64,000 bases of DNA from Loripinus fragilis (Eukaryota; Mollusca; Bivalvia; Lucinida; Lucinidae). The stretch covers positions 41,717,994-41,781,993 of the forward strand of contig OZ026515.1 in NCBI GenBank assembly GCA_964019695.1. The letters run 5' to 3'. The notes under the pieces are model-generated. The model saw only the letters and a program-made list of their open reading frames with translations. It was not told the DNA's origin and did no database searches. Positions within the stretch are counted from its first letter, which is position 1, and every line of letters starts with the position of its first letter. Of the stretch, positions 10,927-22,319 are shown piece after piece. A program made the translations under genes and the position numbers.

Positions 10927-12660
10927 TCAAATTTGGTCCAAAGTAGCAATCCTATATTGGAGGCCATTTTCTTTTACTATAGCAACGGTAAAAATTAAAT
11001 GAATACCAAACGTTTACATTCGGCTTCTCCTTCTTAGAAATTGGTGAAACGTTAATGTCAATATTTGGCTTAGAGAGGGGGGGGGGCAATTTCTTCCCTT
11101 ATAATGTACATTAATGCACATAGCTCATTGGACCAGATCCTTTCGCATATTCTTATAGTTTTTCTGTAACAGGCGTATACAGCTATCAAGTGGGGTAAGA
11201 GGCATAATTGTTTGTGTGAGAATTCATCTACCTGCCTGCTTCGTGTGTGCGAGCACTGTGAAAGCTCTGGCCTCAAGGTTATAAAACGTTATTATACCCA
11301 AATCAACTGAGCATCATTCCATCCATATTGATACAATAAGCATGGAATAGTCCGTTTAGTATTTTAAGTGGTTGCAGGTCACAATGTCTACAAAATGATG
11401 CCTCATGATTCATTTTATTTTGGTCATCACTGTTTGCCAAATTGCCTGTTTACTAGTATTAAGATTGGAAATGGTTAAATGCTGGTTGTGTCAACCATTG
11501 GAATTTGGATTAATACATAGGTAGGTAGAGGCCCAGAAAAGACTGCACGACCTGAAATACTCGCTCATTTTCAAATATGGGAGACGGTGAAGACCCGGGT
11601 AAATTGTAGAACTGTAGCCCAGCCAGAATGCTGCGCGTACACGTTTATCAATTTCGTGTATACAAGATAAGTGTCATTGACTCAATGCTCAACACATTAC
11701 CCGCTAGTTTCTTATAACTTTTGCAAACAGTTTGTATCCAGACCAGGCTCGAAGAAACGTCGGACCTGATCTGGATACAAATTATTTGACACTCTTCGTT
11801 GTATTTTTGAAAGAAACTTTTGGGGGGGGGGGGGAATTTGAAGATGATATCAGCAGAGTTAAAAGAAACTCTAATGCACTTGATTTTGTAAAGCAATGTA
11901 TGATTGGATACGTCAAACATTTGCGACAATTAATTCTGTGATATACCTCCCTAAATGAAAATTTTGAATACAGTGACATGCTATATACCCTAATTACTGG
12001 AACATATCTCTAGAAAAAAAGAAATGAAAATGATAATTTACCTAATTGATTAGCTCATTTAAACCATAGCTACGGATAACTCAAAGTTTAAACTATTATA
12101 GCATTGGCAATTTTCGTTTTGTTTACACACAATTGGACACTTGGAAGATAACATATTTGATTGATGAATACTGTGTAAATATGGAAAGAAAATATTACTG
12201 GTACTATGATAAAATATTTAAACCTTAGAATATTCTAAATTACACCGCAGACGCTTTCCCTGTATTAACGTCTATCCATCTGATTGCATTACCAGCATAA
12301 ATTTAAAAAAGAAAGCACTATATAGATATCCATCATTTCAAATTCTTCACGTAATCTTCCTTTGATGAACACTCATGCCATTATGTTCCAACTTGGAAAA
12401 CGTTAACTTTCGCTTCTTTCCATGAAGTTGATTTACAAGCATGTTTCTTTACTCCAGTCATATTCCATTCTGATACAGTAGAACAGTTCGTCTGCTCAGA
12501 CCAAAAAATCAATCCACAATGAAAAAGCTTCTCTCCTATCTAAAGCCAGTCGACTATAATCCGTAGAAGAATCCATTTTGATTTCCCTTCCTCCATAACG
12601 GCTTCAGTGACAATTGACGATATGTAGAGATCGATATGCCCGCAATTCCAACTAACCCAT
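10927..12660. other. Noncoding with one MITE family 2 remnant
   Basis: No supported gene. 11700-11805 is a family 2 hairpin remnant: TTTGCAAACAGTTTGTATCC and its inverted partner around a GACGTT-type loop. There are homopolymer G runs near 11078 and 11821. The open frames overlap these repeats and have no protein-like features. Confidence 0.5.
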
Positions 12661-12756
12661 AAAGTGCCAATCACTTCTCAGCAGACGACAATTGTTTTAT
12701 CCTCTAGTTGATTTCACCACTTGCAAAGAACCTTTCATTCCGTACCGTACATCTAC

Positions 12757-12958
12757 ATCTTGTCGTCTGCAGATAACCTTTGCAAACAGTTTTGACCCAG
12801 ATCAGGACCGACAAAACGTCGGTCCTGATCTGGATCAAAACCGTTCGACACTCGTATAGTATCGCTGAAAGATTTTTCTTAAAAAGTTAATTTTGAACAA
12901 AGTCAGCAGACGACAACAAAATCATGAAAAATTACCCAGCATGCAAAGAGTTAAAGTG
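12757..12958. repeat. MITE family 2, well-preserved copy
   Basis: CTTGTCGTCTGCAGATAACC leads into a near-perfect foldback: GACCCAGATCAGGACCGACA, then ACGTCGGTCCTGATCTGGAT. It ends with CAGCAGACGACAACAAAATC and CATGCAAAGAGTTAA. Other members are near 1235, 11700, 13425, 27760 and 51240. Confidence 0.75.
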
Positions 12959-13255
12959 TCAATCACAACTGCTACAGGCGACAAACTTTTTTTTATTGTT
13001 TTCACGATTTTTAATCAAGGCTCTGCATTCCATGTGAACCGTCCGCTAGCATGCCTTATTTGATTTCCTGATATGGTTGGCTGTTGGAAATTACCTGTGA
13101 AATAATTGACAGCTCTAAGCAGATCATTAGACATCCTGCTTATCAGCTATATCAGATCACGTAACAATCTAGTCTGACAATAGCTTAGCTCCGCCCACTT
13201 TATTCTTAATATAGAAAGCCACAGCCCTGGCTGGGGATCCATGAATACATACTCT

Positions 13256-13344
13256 GTAACCCAGGCGTGACCCATTCTGTACCCACTGCATTCATCACAA
13301 AATGATGAATTCAGTGGGTACGGAATGAGTCACGCCTGGGTTAC
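13256..13344. repeat. Hairpin around CAGGCGTGAC
   Basis: An inverted repeat with arms of about 33 bp (GTAACCCAGGCGTGAC and its complement GTCACGCCTGGGTTAC, continuing through GTACCCACTG) and a short loop. It has no coding potential and is probably a small MITE. Confidence 0.75.
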
Positions 13345-13424
13345 CGATGATGCCCTGAATCATGCTTTTGTAAACAAATTGTATGTGATGCTTAGCATGC
13401 TGCATAATTTTACATGACCTTTTT

Positions 13425-13570
13425 TAGTCTGCTGCTTTTTTTTACATTTTATTTATTTTCAAAAACAATCAGTATGCCTAATACAACCAGAGTGTGGAAC
13501 AGTTTTGTCATCCTGATCTCGGCCGAAACTTTTTGAAAAGGTTATCGACTCTTGCGGGCAAAGAGTTAAA
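13425..13570. repeat. Degraded MITE family 2 copy
   Basis: A T-rich arm after GTCTGCTGC, then ACCAGAGTGTGGAACAGTTT and a terminal CGGGCAAAGAGTTAAA. These are the family 2 landmarks in order, but the central stem is largely lost. Confidence 0.5.
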
Positions 13571-13769
13571 TGTTAAAATAGATTTTTTCTTAGATTAATC
13601 AAAGTCTGTTGTTTGAAGGCACATCAGAAGCATAAAAGTATTTAAGTCCCATACACATAAGTATTGTTATTGAAATAAAACATTTACTAGTGAAGGTCTT
13701 GTGTAAGATAACTGAAGAAAAAACAAGGACACCTATCATAGCATGCATATGGCTCAAACAATTAGACAT

Positions 13770-14074
13770 CATGCGCGGACCCAGAAAGTTTTGTCAGAGG
13801 GGGTCCAACTTTGACAACTTTTTTGTCCTTTTATTAACTTGATGAGAGGAGAAGATAGGTGGCAAATACCACTGTAAGCTGTCCATCATCAGCCCGCCAG
13901 CAAAACACCATTTAAATGGCGTTTCGCTGGCGAACCGATGCTGGCCTAACATTGAATGCTGGCTTGGTAGCCTTGTAATTTTTCGAGGGATCTGGACCAG
14001 TATTGCTGAGAAATCCTATATTTTGTGATTTTTTTCAGGGGATGTCCACCCAAACCCCTCTGAATCCGACCATG
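13770..14074. repeat. MITE family 3, copy 2
   Basis: Starts CATGCGCGGACCCAGAAAG and ends GAATCCGACCATG, with the same internal GGCGTTTCGCTGGCG palindrome, in the opposite orientation to copy 1. The flanks read GACAT on both sides, a 5-bp target-site duplication like that of the other two copies. Confidence 0.9.
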
Positions 14075-14182
14075 GACATACAAGACCAGAATCAAACTTA
14101 TAAGCAGGAACACAGCGAGAGATTCATATTAAAACGCAAAAATGACCCCAAAACGCCACATGGCAAAAAAGGACCAAACACG

Positions 14183-14336
14183 AAACTTGCACATACATAA
14201 CTGGAACAGCACAGAACTTGCCCATACATAATTGGAACAGCAAAAAACTTGCCCATACATAATTGGAACAGCAAAAAACTTGCCAATACATAATTGGAAC
14301 ATCAAAAACTTGCCAGTACATAATTGGAACAACACA
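14183..14336. repeat. Minisatellite, ~32-bp unit, about 5 copies
   Basis: A tandem array of a unit containing ACATAATTGGAACAGCAAAA plus ACTTGCC. Successive units are 31-32 bp and nearly identical. Open frames on the minus strand are only periodic translations of this array. Confidence 0.9.
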
Positions 14337-14466
14337 TTCTGTTCTGGGTCCACACTATTTGCTTCTATACTTAATTCGTCAGTAATGTTAGGCAAATATT
14401 TGCAGCAGACGACTTCAGCAGACGACATTTTTAGATGCATTTTTTCTTGGCGCTTTAAGGGTTAAT
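14330..14466. repeat. Half copy of MITE family 4
   Basis: The reverse complement of roughly the left half of the 9595-9842 element: TTCTGGGTCCACACTATTTG, paired GCAGACGAC motifs, ending TTGGCGCTTTAAGGGTTAAT. The other half is missing and the minisatellite abuts it. Confidence 0.7.
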
Positions 14467-14678
14467 TCTATTCGAATGGTCATAATTGCTGCAGATGTTG
14501 TTTCATAAATAAACCAACATAATAACAGTTTTAGACAGAGCTCATATACATAGACAATCAGGCAGTCAAGCAAACATTTTATTTCTCTCAAATCAAATAT
14601 ATGACATATATGTAGGAACAAACTAAGAATATAGGCGACATATAAGTGTAGAGTACTATGCTAATAAAGTTCCAATAT

Positions 14679-15222
14679 ATACTGGTCAAAAGTTATAACC
14701 GGACACGTGTTTTTATCAATTTTCTAAAAGCTTTAAGCATATACGTATAGTTTTACTTTCATTCCCGAATAGGTCAGCCTCTTAGTAAATGATACCAGAA
14801 AACGGCTTCGCAAAATTCTTAAACTTGTATCCGGGAGGCTTTGCCGAATACACATACCATCAATATTAAAATTCACAAGAATTTGCATTGGATGGTGGGG
14901 TAATTTTCGACACTTTGGCCGATAACAACGGGTCTCGTGTTCAATATGAACTGGCTTCTGAAAAAAAAAATTTGCGCGTGAAAGTGGGTTATTGCAAAAA
15001 GTCATGACTTACAAATTGTGCCAAATGCGAATTCTAAAAATGGGGGTACCGCTATTCCAATTGGCATCCTGCATGTACTGTTCAACATATTGCCAATAAC
15101 ATTACTGTCTAGGGTACATGACACACCTGGCTATTTCGAGATGTAAAAAGTATAGTCATGTTATTTTACTTTTTGAAGAAAATTAATTAAATGCAGGTGG
15201 CCGGTTAGAACGTTTGGCTAGT
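14679..15222. mobile_element. Non-autonomous TIR element next to a TATA-rich site
   Basis: Inverted ends of about 22 bp: ACTGGTCAAAAGTTATAACC on the left and GGTTAGAACGTTTGGCTAGT on the right, with mismatches. The flanks are (TA)n, which suits a Tc1/mariner-like TA target but leaves the duplication ambiguous. A 90-residue open frame inside has no recognisable transposase motif. Confidence 0.6.
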
Positions 15223-15228
15223 ATATAT

Positions 15229-16137
15229 ACACGTGGAAAAAAGTTAAGGAACACTTGAAGCCCTAATTTTATTTTTTGAATATCCAAATTACTTGAAAGA
15301 TTGCGATTCTGGATTTTAGATGGGACACTTTGGAAAGCATTGCCAAATTACAGCTTGAATTACTGAAGTCCACTGAACTTTGTTTTTGTGCTACGGAAGA
15401 TACAATATGCCACACGTGAAAATCTCAATTTTTCTGAATACACGTTTGCATTTTAGTTTCTGCATACCATAGAAGACAATTTTCGAAAGCAAAAACAGCA
15501 TGAAGTGAAAGAACTGAGCATATCTAATGAATAAACGACTTTGGTTTTAAAAAAGAGTGTATCAGCTTTGAGTAACATAACCCGCATACGATCTGCATTT
15601 TGCACTAGTTCTTATGGAAACCGATATGCTTAGATAATTTCTAAAGCAAACTAAATTCTGTTGTGATTTTAAAATAAGGATGTATATTTTGAAAGTCTTG
15701 AATGGTCATATTCAAAATCTGGCTAAATCATAACAATCTGCAAAATGTATAGACAAAGAAGGAAATGTGGTATAGAATGCCCCCTTCTCCGACAAAAGGC
15801 CAAGGAAATAAAAGATTATGGTCAAAGTTCGTCACACAGACTATCAGCTTTTTGCTTATGAAAAAAAGAATACAATCAGACTTCATGGAAGGAATTTATT
15901 GCAAGAATTATCAATAGGGTCTTAAAATCAAAAATTAAATTTCTGTATCCAAAATGGCCGCTTCCAGCCACAGTAATTGCTTGATAATCATCATTTTCTT
16001 TTTGAAACAGCTTTAGATAAAACGGGTGTTGATTACATAAAAAAGTTTCGTTAATACACTTTAAGAATGTAGGGAAATATTAGTCCAAAGTTTAGCCTCG
16101 TAATACAAGAGGTGTTCCCTAACTTTTTTACATGTGT
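15229..16137. mobile_element. Non-autonomous TIR element (ACACGTGGAAAAAAGTTAAGG)
   Basis: About 0.9 kb with 21-bp imperfect inverted ends: ACACGTGGAAAAAAGTTAAG on the left and CCTAACTTTTTTACATGTGT on the right, flanked by ATATAT on both sides. It lies almost back-to-back with the previous element. There is no long open frame, so it is probably an internally deleted Tc1/mariner-type element or MITE. Confidence 0.7.
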
Positions 16138-16620
16138 ATATATGCAAAATATTGCCAACGTCAAGATAAAAATGGTTCAGAAAGAATGACACATGAATAC
16201 TGCATTTTATAGTAACAATTTGAGGTATTTAAACAAGGTACGTGAACATATATGCAGTGTCGATATTACTAAGAAGAAGACTAAGAAGATGAGGAATAAT
16301 AACAAGAAGAAGAAACAACGGAAGAAACAGATGAATAAAATAAAAATGTAAAGATGGTATAAAATGCAGAGTTTGATTCAATCTGTCCATGTTAAGTACT
16401 GAACATGCCTACACCTCTCCGAATCAGTTAAGTGGTTTTCTACGTATTAACCAGTATTACTTCACTTTTCGCTTTCTGTAAAGGCGGCACCTCATGCATG
16501 CGTAATTAGGACTAATCCATCTTAGACATAGGTAAATGGTGAACACCAGGCGTGGTTTAGTAAGTTTTGGAGCGCCCAAACAAGCTTAACGAGTATTAAC
16601 ACTCTAAATCACAGTCAAAT
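16138..16620. other. Noncoding stretch
   Basis: Includes an A/G-rich low-complexity run at about 16270-16330. I see no gene or recognised repeat. Confidence 0.4.
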
Positions 16621-16830
16621 CGGTGGCGCAAATGGTTACGTTGAAGAACGATGATCAAGGGATCGCCAGTTCGAATCACACTGGGGCATTTTTTTTATTA
16701 ATCAAAAGTTGAATATTGCGTCATTTTGTTTGTTTGTTTGTTTGATTTGATTCTTTACGCCCCACCATCAATCTTTCAGTTATAAAGGGATAGGTCTTCC
16801 TGGGTGAAGCAGTACTAAGCTAGGATTGAA
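16621..16830 (+). mobile_element. tRNA-derived SINE candidate
   Basis: The head has tRNA promoter-like boxes: GGTGGCGCAAATGGTTAC resembles an A box, and CCAGTTCGAATCACAC resembles a B box. Downstream comes a conserved-looking tail domain (TTTGATTTGATTCTTTACG then CAGTACTAAGC). The tail recurs near 26525-26650 and 27290-27375, and in inverted form at 57450-57960. It is too divergent from a functional tRNA to be called as one. Confidence 0.5.
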
Positions 16831-18555
16831 TCTTGCGTCATAATACCTCGATCAGTTATGATTGATTTTCAGAACACTCGCAAAATATTATATAATCAAT
16901 GAGGGTTCAGTTTCCAGTCACGATTTTTAAGGAAATATATGTACATTGCCGCGGATCAAACAGCGGGAAAAAGAAATAATTATTTCAATCTTCATTGCGG
17001 GTTCAAGTCTCATCATGGCAACACCAAGGAAGATACACGACACTGTCTCCAAGACCATCATATTGAACGTGTTCAAGTACTTTAAAAAATAAAACGTGAA
17101 TATATATTATTAAACATGTAAGAACGTTCTAAAACGAACGGAAAAAATATCAGAAAAAAAATAAAAGTAAATAATTCTCTTAAATAAAAAAAAATAATCG
17201 CCCCTGCCGGGGATTGAACTCAGAATGCTTAAATTTGAAAGTGGTATATTTATCCAATGACGTCGCGTCAGATGTTGGTGTTAATTTGTGTAACGTCAAA
17301 AGTTGTTTAAACACGTCAAAGAATGAGATTTTCACAGATAAGAGAGGTGATCTTCCTTGCGTTAATACTTCTAAGAACACATGCCCAGTTGTAAAATGAT
17401 CAGATGGAAAGTTTGTTTTGGTTTATATATATTTAAGTTTTTAAAGGTTTTATTAATACATGTTCCCGAGAAGAATTACGAGAAGTAGAGTATACCCAGG
17501 TAAGCACAATTATTTTCAGTAATAAATGCGATTGGTCGGTCGGTGCATATTAACTACATAAATCTATTCTCCTTGCAGTAGACTTCAATGGACAGACGGA
17601 CGGACAGGCAGGGTGATTATAGGTCTTAAGGATATCTTCGCTGCACACACCTTTGCATGTTTTATATTAAAATTAGCCAATACGTAAGCGTTTGGTACTT
17701 ATCGCATTGTCCGGCAGCTAGGACTCGCGACTCGGGAAAGTCTGTGTAATGGTACAGGCTCGTCAGAGTAAAGTATGAATGTAGATGATAAATAGCTGTA
17801 GAATTGAGACCTCTATCACCGCTTGATACATGTATGTCAGCATCAACATTTTCACGAGGCTTTTTGCGTATATGCGATAATGACCAAAATATCGCCAAGA
17901 GTTAGTGTTGGCACAAACAAACATGTAGACACAAATGAATGAAAACAACAAAGAAATTAATTTATTTGAGATTCGAGCACGTCACGTTTGAGTTTCAGAC
18001 ACACCCTTTTCATCGTATGGCTTCCAATGTGTTGACTTTTACTAATACCTAGCAATATGATGTACAGTCTCGGGACATGTAGTTGTTTGCCACTTTGCGA
18101 CGTCGCCGCTTGAAACAAGACCTTTCTAGAATTTTGTAAAAAATACCATGCCAAACTTAATGGGTTAAATTTTATAAAACTTACAGGGATGAAGAGCAAT
18201 TAGAGAACAGCAATATACAATAAATGGTTAAAATAATTACACTTTTGGTTCTCAAGTAGAACGCATTTAAAAGTGAATGTAAATTGTAAAACATCACTAT
18301 TCCCGTAGACGCTAACGTTAACGTCACCGAAAACTGTCATTTTAATTTGTGTTTGCGTTTAAATTACTACCATACGAAAACAACAGAAACCGAGAAGCTA
18401 CAATAAAATGTTTATTGCGTAAATCAATTTGCTTTCATTTGGTACTTTTTCAAAATTTTAGCTTCTATAGTTTTTGGACAATAATTTTTTGCAAAACATC
18501 TGGAAATACATCGATTTAAGCGTGGAGAGTGGGTATGTCATGTGGCTGTATATAT
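16831..18555. other. Noncoding with SINE-like traces
   Basis: Possible B-box motifs occur at about 17000 (GGGTTCAAGTC on the plus strand) and about 17210-17222 (minus strand, GAGTTCAATCCCC), suggesting old SINE heads. I see no host exon. Open frames here lack protein-like features. Confidence 0.4.
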
Positions 18556-18559
18556 ACAC

Positions 18560-18698
18560 AGGAGCTTGAAGTTTGGTCCTTACATTACATGTATATGCCT
18601 CATAACCAAAAGCTTAAATGTCATCATTACGTAATGACATTATGAGCTTTCGGTTTAGGGGCTTTAGGAGTGAATAAGGATCGAATTTCAAGCTCCTG
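18560..18698. repeat. Hairpin MITE (CAGGAGCTTGAA)
   Basis: A foldback of about 140 bp. The left arm is CAGGAGCTTGAAGTTTGGTC and the right arm ends AATTTCAAGCTCCTG, with a second inner stem TGTCATCATTACGTAATGAC. Noncoding. Confidence 0.75.
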
Positions 18699-20639
18699 CG
18701 ATATATTTCCTGAATATTCCTGAAAACAGGGGTAAAGGTCACTGAATATTCAGATTTCTCGAATTAATTCTGGCCAATGACCTATTTTATATTACTTTAT
18801 ATAGGACAGTGTCCTACAAGACTATGGTAATGCATAAGTATATAAGTTTTAAGAAAATGCGCGATTAAGTTTTTGGCATTTACGCATAATATAACGCTAA
18901 AATGTTAACGTTCTTACGACGCGATTAGCAAAGTAAAAAACGGCGTCTGTGACATTTTTGCTAGACAAAGCATTTTAGCGATATTTTATTCAATATTTAA
19001 CAATTTCTCTTAATATAAAAACCGCATAAAATATATGAAAAACGCATTTACATATCTTATTTAGAGAGAAATAAGTTTGAAGAAACATCTTTTCATTTAG
19101 TATTGAATTAATGTCTCATATTTCTGAAGACGCCATTTGCGTGAGTGTGACATTTTTGCTTGACATAGCAAAATAACAATTTTTTGCTCTAAATATTGAA
19201 ACAATCAAGAATAAATCCAAATTTTAATTCTATTTTGAAAACGCATTTTTGTGATATACTTCGAATTTCAAAAACACGAGGCACTAAAAATTAATACATC
19301 AATAAAAATACACAGACCCCATGTTTTCAACGTTTTCTTTAAATCTCTACACGTTCCGTTTCTTTGCTTGGTTGGCTATTTCTGGTTAGTTTGCCGATTA
19401 ACGCCAATTTCGCGCATGTCGTCGTGAGGATAAGCACAAAAAGTAGCTATGCGGGGAAAATTACAAGATTTCATGCATTATAAGTTAAAACTTTTGGATT
19501 TAGAAACACTCCGCCAAACGATTTGTGTTACATCTCTACATGCAAAATAACGGCAATTTATACGGAACATGTTAGCGATAACTTTTTCTTTGTATCTTAA
19601 TTTGTCTTTCGTTTTTCATCAATGTAAAATACAATTAATTAGCTTTTCTTTGATGTTTAGTTTGTAAAAATGTATAATGGAATAAGTGAAATAGAGAACT
19701 TTCAATAGAGAGGACCCCTACGTTTTTAAAATTAACACCAACATCTGACGCGACGTCAATACGCTACGGATCTGCTTTACACTATCCAATTTATACTAAT
19801 TAACTCTTAGCAAACAGTTAAAATTTTCTGTTTTACCGTTAATATTACCTGTTTTCCCTTCGTGAGTAGATGAAATAGCCAAATCACGCCCAGATATGAA
19901 TATTAAAGTTACCGCCTTTACAGAAAGCGAAAAGTGAAGTTATACAGAAATATCCTGCTATTATTTTTTTCATTTCTGGTACTGTCGTGCCAACCAAGAG
20001 TGACAGTATTGTATTATTTTGTTTGCAATTTCTAAGTAACACATTAACTTTCTCACTTCACTTGGGCTGTCGCGAATCAATAGATAACTTGTGTATTGAT
20101 CCTAGCCTGTGGATAGGATTAATACACAAGTGAGCTATCCATTATAAGTCTCTGATAATTTTGTGATCAAAACACGACATCACTGTTGGCTGGCAGGACA
20201 GTAATATGTATCATTTCATTATTTCCTTTATTTCAATGAATTTACTCCAAATCTACCCAGATAATAATGGGTAGCATAGCTTACAGATGTTTAGAATAGA
20301 CAAAGTTTTCTGTATAAATATGTAGACAGTTTTAATTAATAGTGGTTCTTTTTAAGAATGCCCTTTTCTCATCCATCAGCAGCTACATGTATTTTTATAT
20401 TTCTTTATTTGAAATAGAGCTGTGTTAAAGCTTTGATTTTAAAACAGGGGGAAAATCCTCTAAGTAAATGATTGAGATGTTTATTCATTTGTTTTGCTTT
20501 GCCTTCGAATTAATTGATCAACAATTCTCTTTGCATCTTGCTGTTGTTATCTTCAATAAATCAATTTAGAGATTTGTAAAGAAAATTAACAAAATATGAG
20601 AACTGCAGTCTCCTGTCATTACAGCGGCAGAATACAGCA
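18699..20639. other. Noncoding stretch
   Basis: AT-rich with no supported gene. 18930-19230 holds two diverged direct repeats around GTGACATTTTTGCT. A small hairpin around TTGTGTATTGATCCTA sits at about 20088-20138. Confidence 0.4.
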
Positions 20640-20832
20640 AAGTCAGGTAACTTCGGACACCAGGTAAATTCGGACATACGAAATCCAGATGAGACGGCTC
20701 CTTATGAGCCGTCTCATCAGGATTTCCACTGTTTGCTTAGTTAATGTATTTATATTCCAACAATCAAAATATGAAACAAACAAGGTCGGTGTCCGAATTT
20801 AGCCGACCATCCGAATATACCCGACCTTACCC
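20640..20832. repeat. Small inverted-repeat element (TTCGGACA)
   Basis: The outer ends are rich in TTCGGACA / TGTCCGAA motifs. The inside has a strong palindrome GATGAGACGGCTCC and its complement around 20687-20719. Probably a MITE; no coding content. Confidence 0.6.
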
Positions 20833-20885
20833 TAGTAGTTGGTGAAATTAATTTTTAGAACTCTTGACCATGTTGATAAAAATCA

Positions 20886-21123
20886 TCAAGACCCGAGATT
20901 ATAAAACTTTTCATGCTCAACACATCTGAGCACGAAATTATCATGCTCATAAATGTTAAAATGTCAATAAATGTTGGCATTTTAACATTTATTTGCATGC
21001 TAAATGCAACATCTGAGAGTTTGAAAGAAAGAAAAGTCGGTATTTTTAGCAGCTTAGTTTTATGAGCAGTTGAAATTTCATGCTCAGCTGAATTGAGTAC
21101 GAAAAAAAGTTTTATAACCTGGG
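20886..21123. repeat. Hairpin MITE (GGTTATAAAACTTTT)
   Basis: Outer inverted repeats ATTATAAAACTTTTCATGCTC on the left and TACGAAAAAAAGTTTTATAACC on the right, with multiple inner CATGCTCA motifs and a central ATTTTAACATTTAT stem. A 112-residue minus-strand frame overlapping it is an incidental read-through. Confidence 0.65.
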
Positions 21124-21147
21124 GGCCTGGATTTCTATTGTGTAATA

Positions 21148-21383
21148 AGCCGTGGCATGAGATTTTCAACAATGTGGTATGTGCGGCCAGCAAAGCCTCA
21201 GATCAGCTTGCGCATACGCGCAGTCTGATCAGAGCCTTTGCTAGTCGCTTGAGTATTCTATGATTGCTAAGCTACTGACTGAACTCCATTTGGAGTTTCT
21301 AAGCTTGAAAGGGGGCTGCATAGGCTTGCCTGAGTCTACACTTGTCAAAATGCTACATTGTTGAAAATCACATGTCGCGGCTC
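21148..21383. repeat. MITE family 1, copy 2
   Basis: Same family as 494-730, about 236 bp, with ends AAGCCGTGGCATGAGATTTT and CACATGTCGCGGCTC. The left terminal G has changed to A and no target-site duplication is evident. Confidence 0.85.
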
Positions 21384-22319
21384 AAGTTGTATGGAAAGGA
21401 TAATCTACCCATATAACAGATATCAGCAATCAAGCAGTTTTGAGCATTGTATTTTTATTGAACACATATAGCTACGCACGATATGAACAACGAAAAATAG
21501 AAATAACAACATAAAAACTTCCCCCGTCAGATAGGATTGCAGCCATGGTTACTGGGGGCTATAATATGTTTCTTCTTATTAGCACATTTAAGCTGTTTTA
21601 AAACCAAGAAAATATGAATAATTCTAAATAGGTTCTTTATCATTATGAATAGTTTTTTTAATAGAATGTTAGTATATTTCAAAAACTGTTTTTTACATGT
21701 GATAAAATTTAACATTTTCGTATTACCCCTTTATTCTCTATGTTCGTGACTGCGTCCATTTAAGAATTGCGATTTCAAACATCTGAAAAATTCGTTTAAG
21801 CGAAAGAAAAACACAAAGACGTCAGGACAAAATTATAAGGGACAGTTTTGCTTCTGTGTTTTCAGTGATGAAAGACAAACACATCACTATGTGTTTTTAA
21901 TTGCATATTATTAAAAGAAAATTCACTGTTTTGTTATGATAACCGCTTCAAGTGAAAAACATGTACAAACATATTTCTCAGTCATGTAATATGTGTTTTT
22001 TTGCTTCACTGATAAAAAAAGTTTGCATACCGAGAAGTTCCACAAGCATCAACAGAATTCTCATCATTCAAACTTTGTCATTGCTTCTTTGTGGAGTTGG
22101 TAAAATTTCTCCCCATGTATCGATATAGTGTTGATATTTCTTCATATTCTGTTCCTTCGGGAATATTGGGTTCTGACGGAAAGCAGAATACCACTTAAGC
22201 CGATGCTAGGGGACATGAGAATTGTTGCACTTTCCATTAGTTCTCATGAATAGACTCGATAAAACTGAGTCTGCTGTTTTCTAATATTAAAGGCTCTCTC
22301 TATTTCTGAAGGATCCGGG
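21384..22319. other. Noncoding stretch
   Basis: No recognised gene or repeat before the retrotransposon. 22195-22300 resembles 2575-2650 (CTCATGAA then GAGTCTGCTGT), a weak dispersed repeat. Confidence 0.4.

Noticed and set aside
14098..14440. Several minus-strand frames with repeated FCCSNYVWASF-type motifs
   Set aside because: Frames across a 32-bp tandem array and a MITE fragment.
17190..17400. Possible tRNA gene
   Set aside because: Only a B-box-like motif is visible; no cloverleaf with a proper acceptor stem. Better explained as an old SINE trace.
20855..21193. 112-residue minus-strand frame
   Set aside because: Runs through a hairpin MITE into MITE family 1; no protein-like features.
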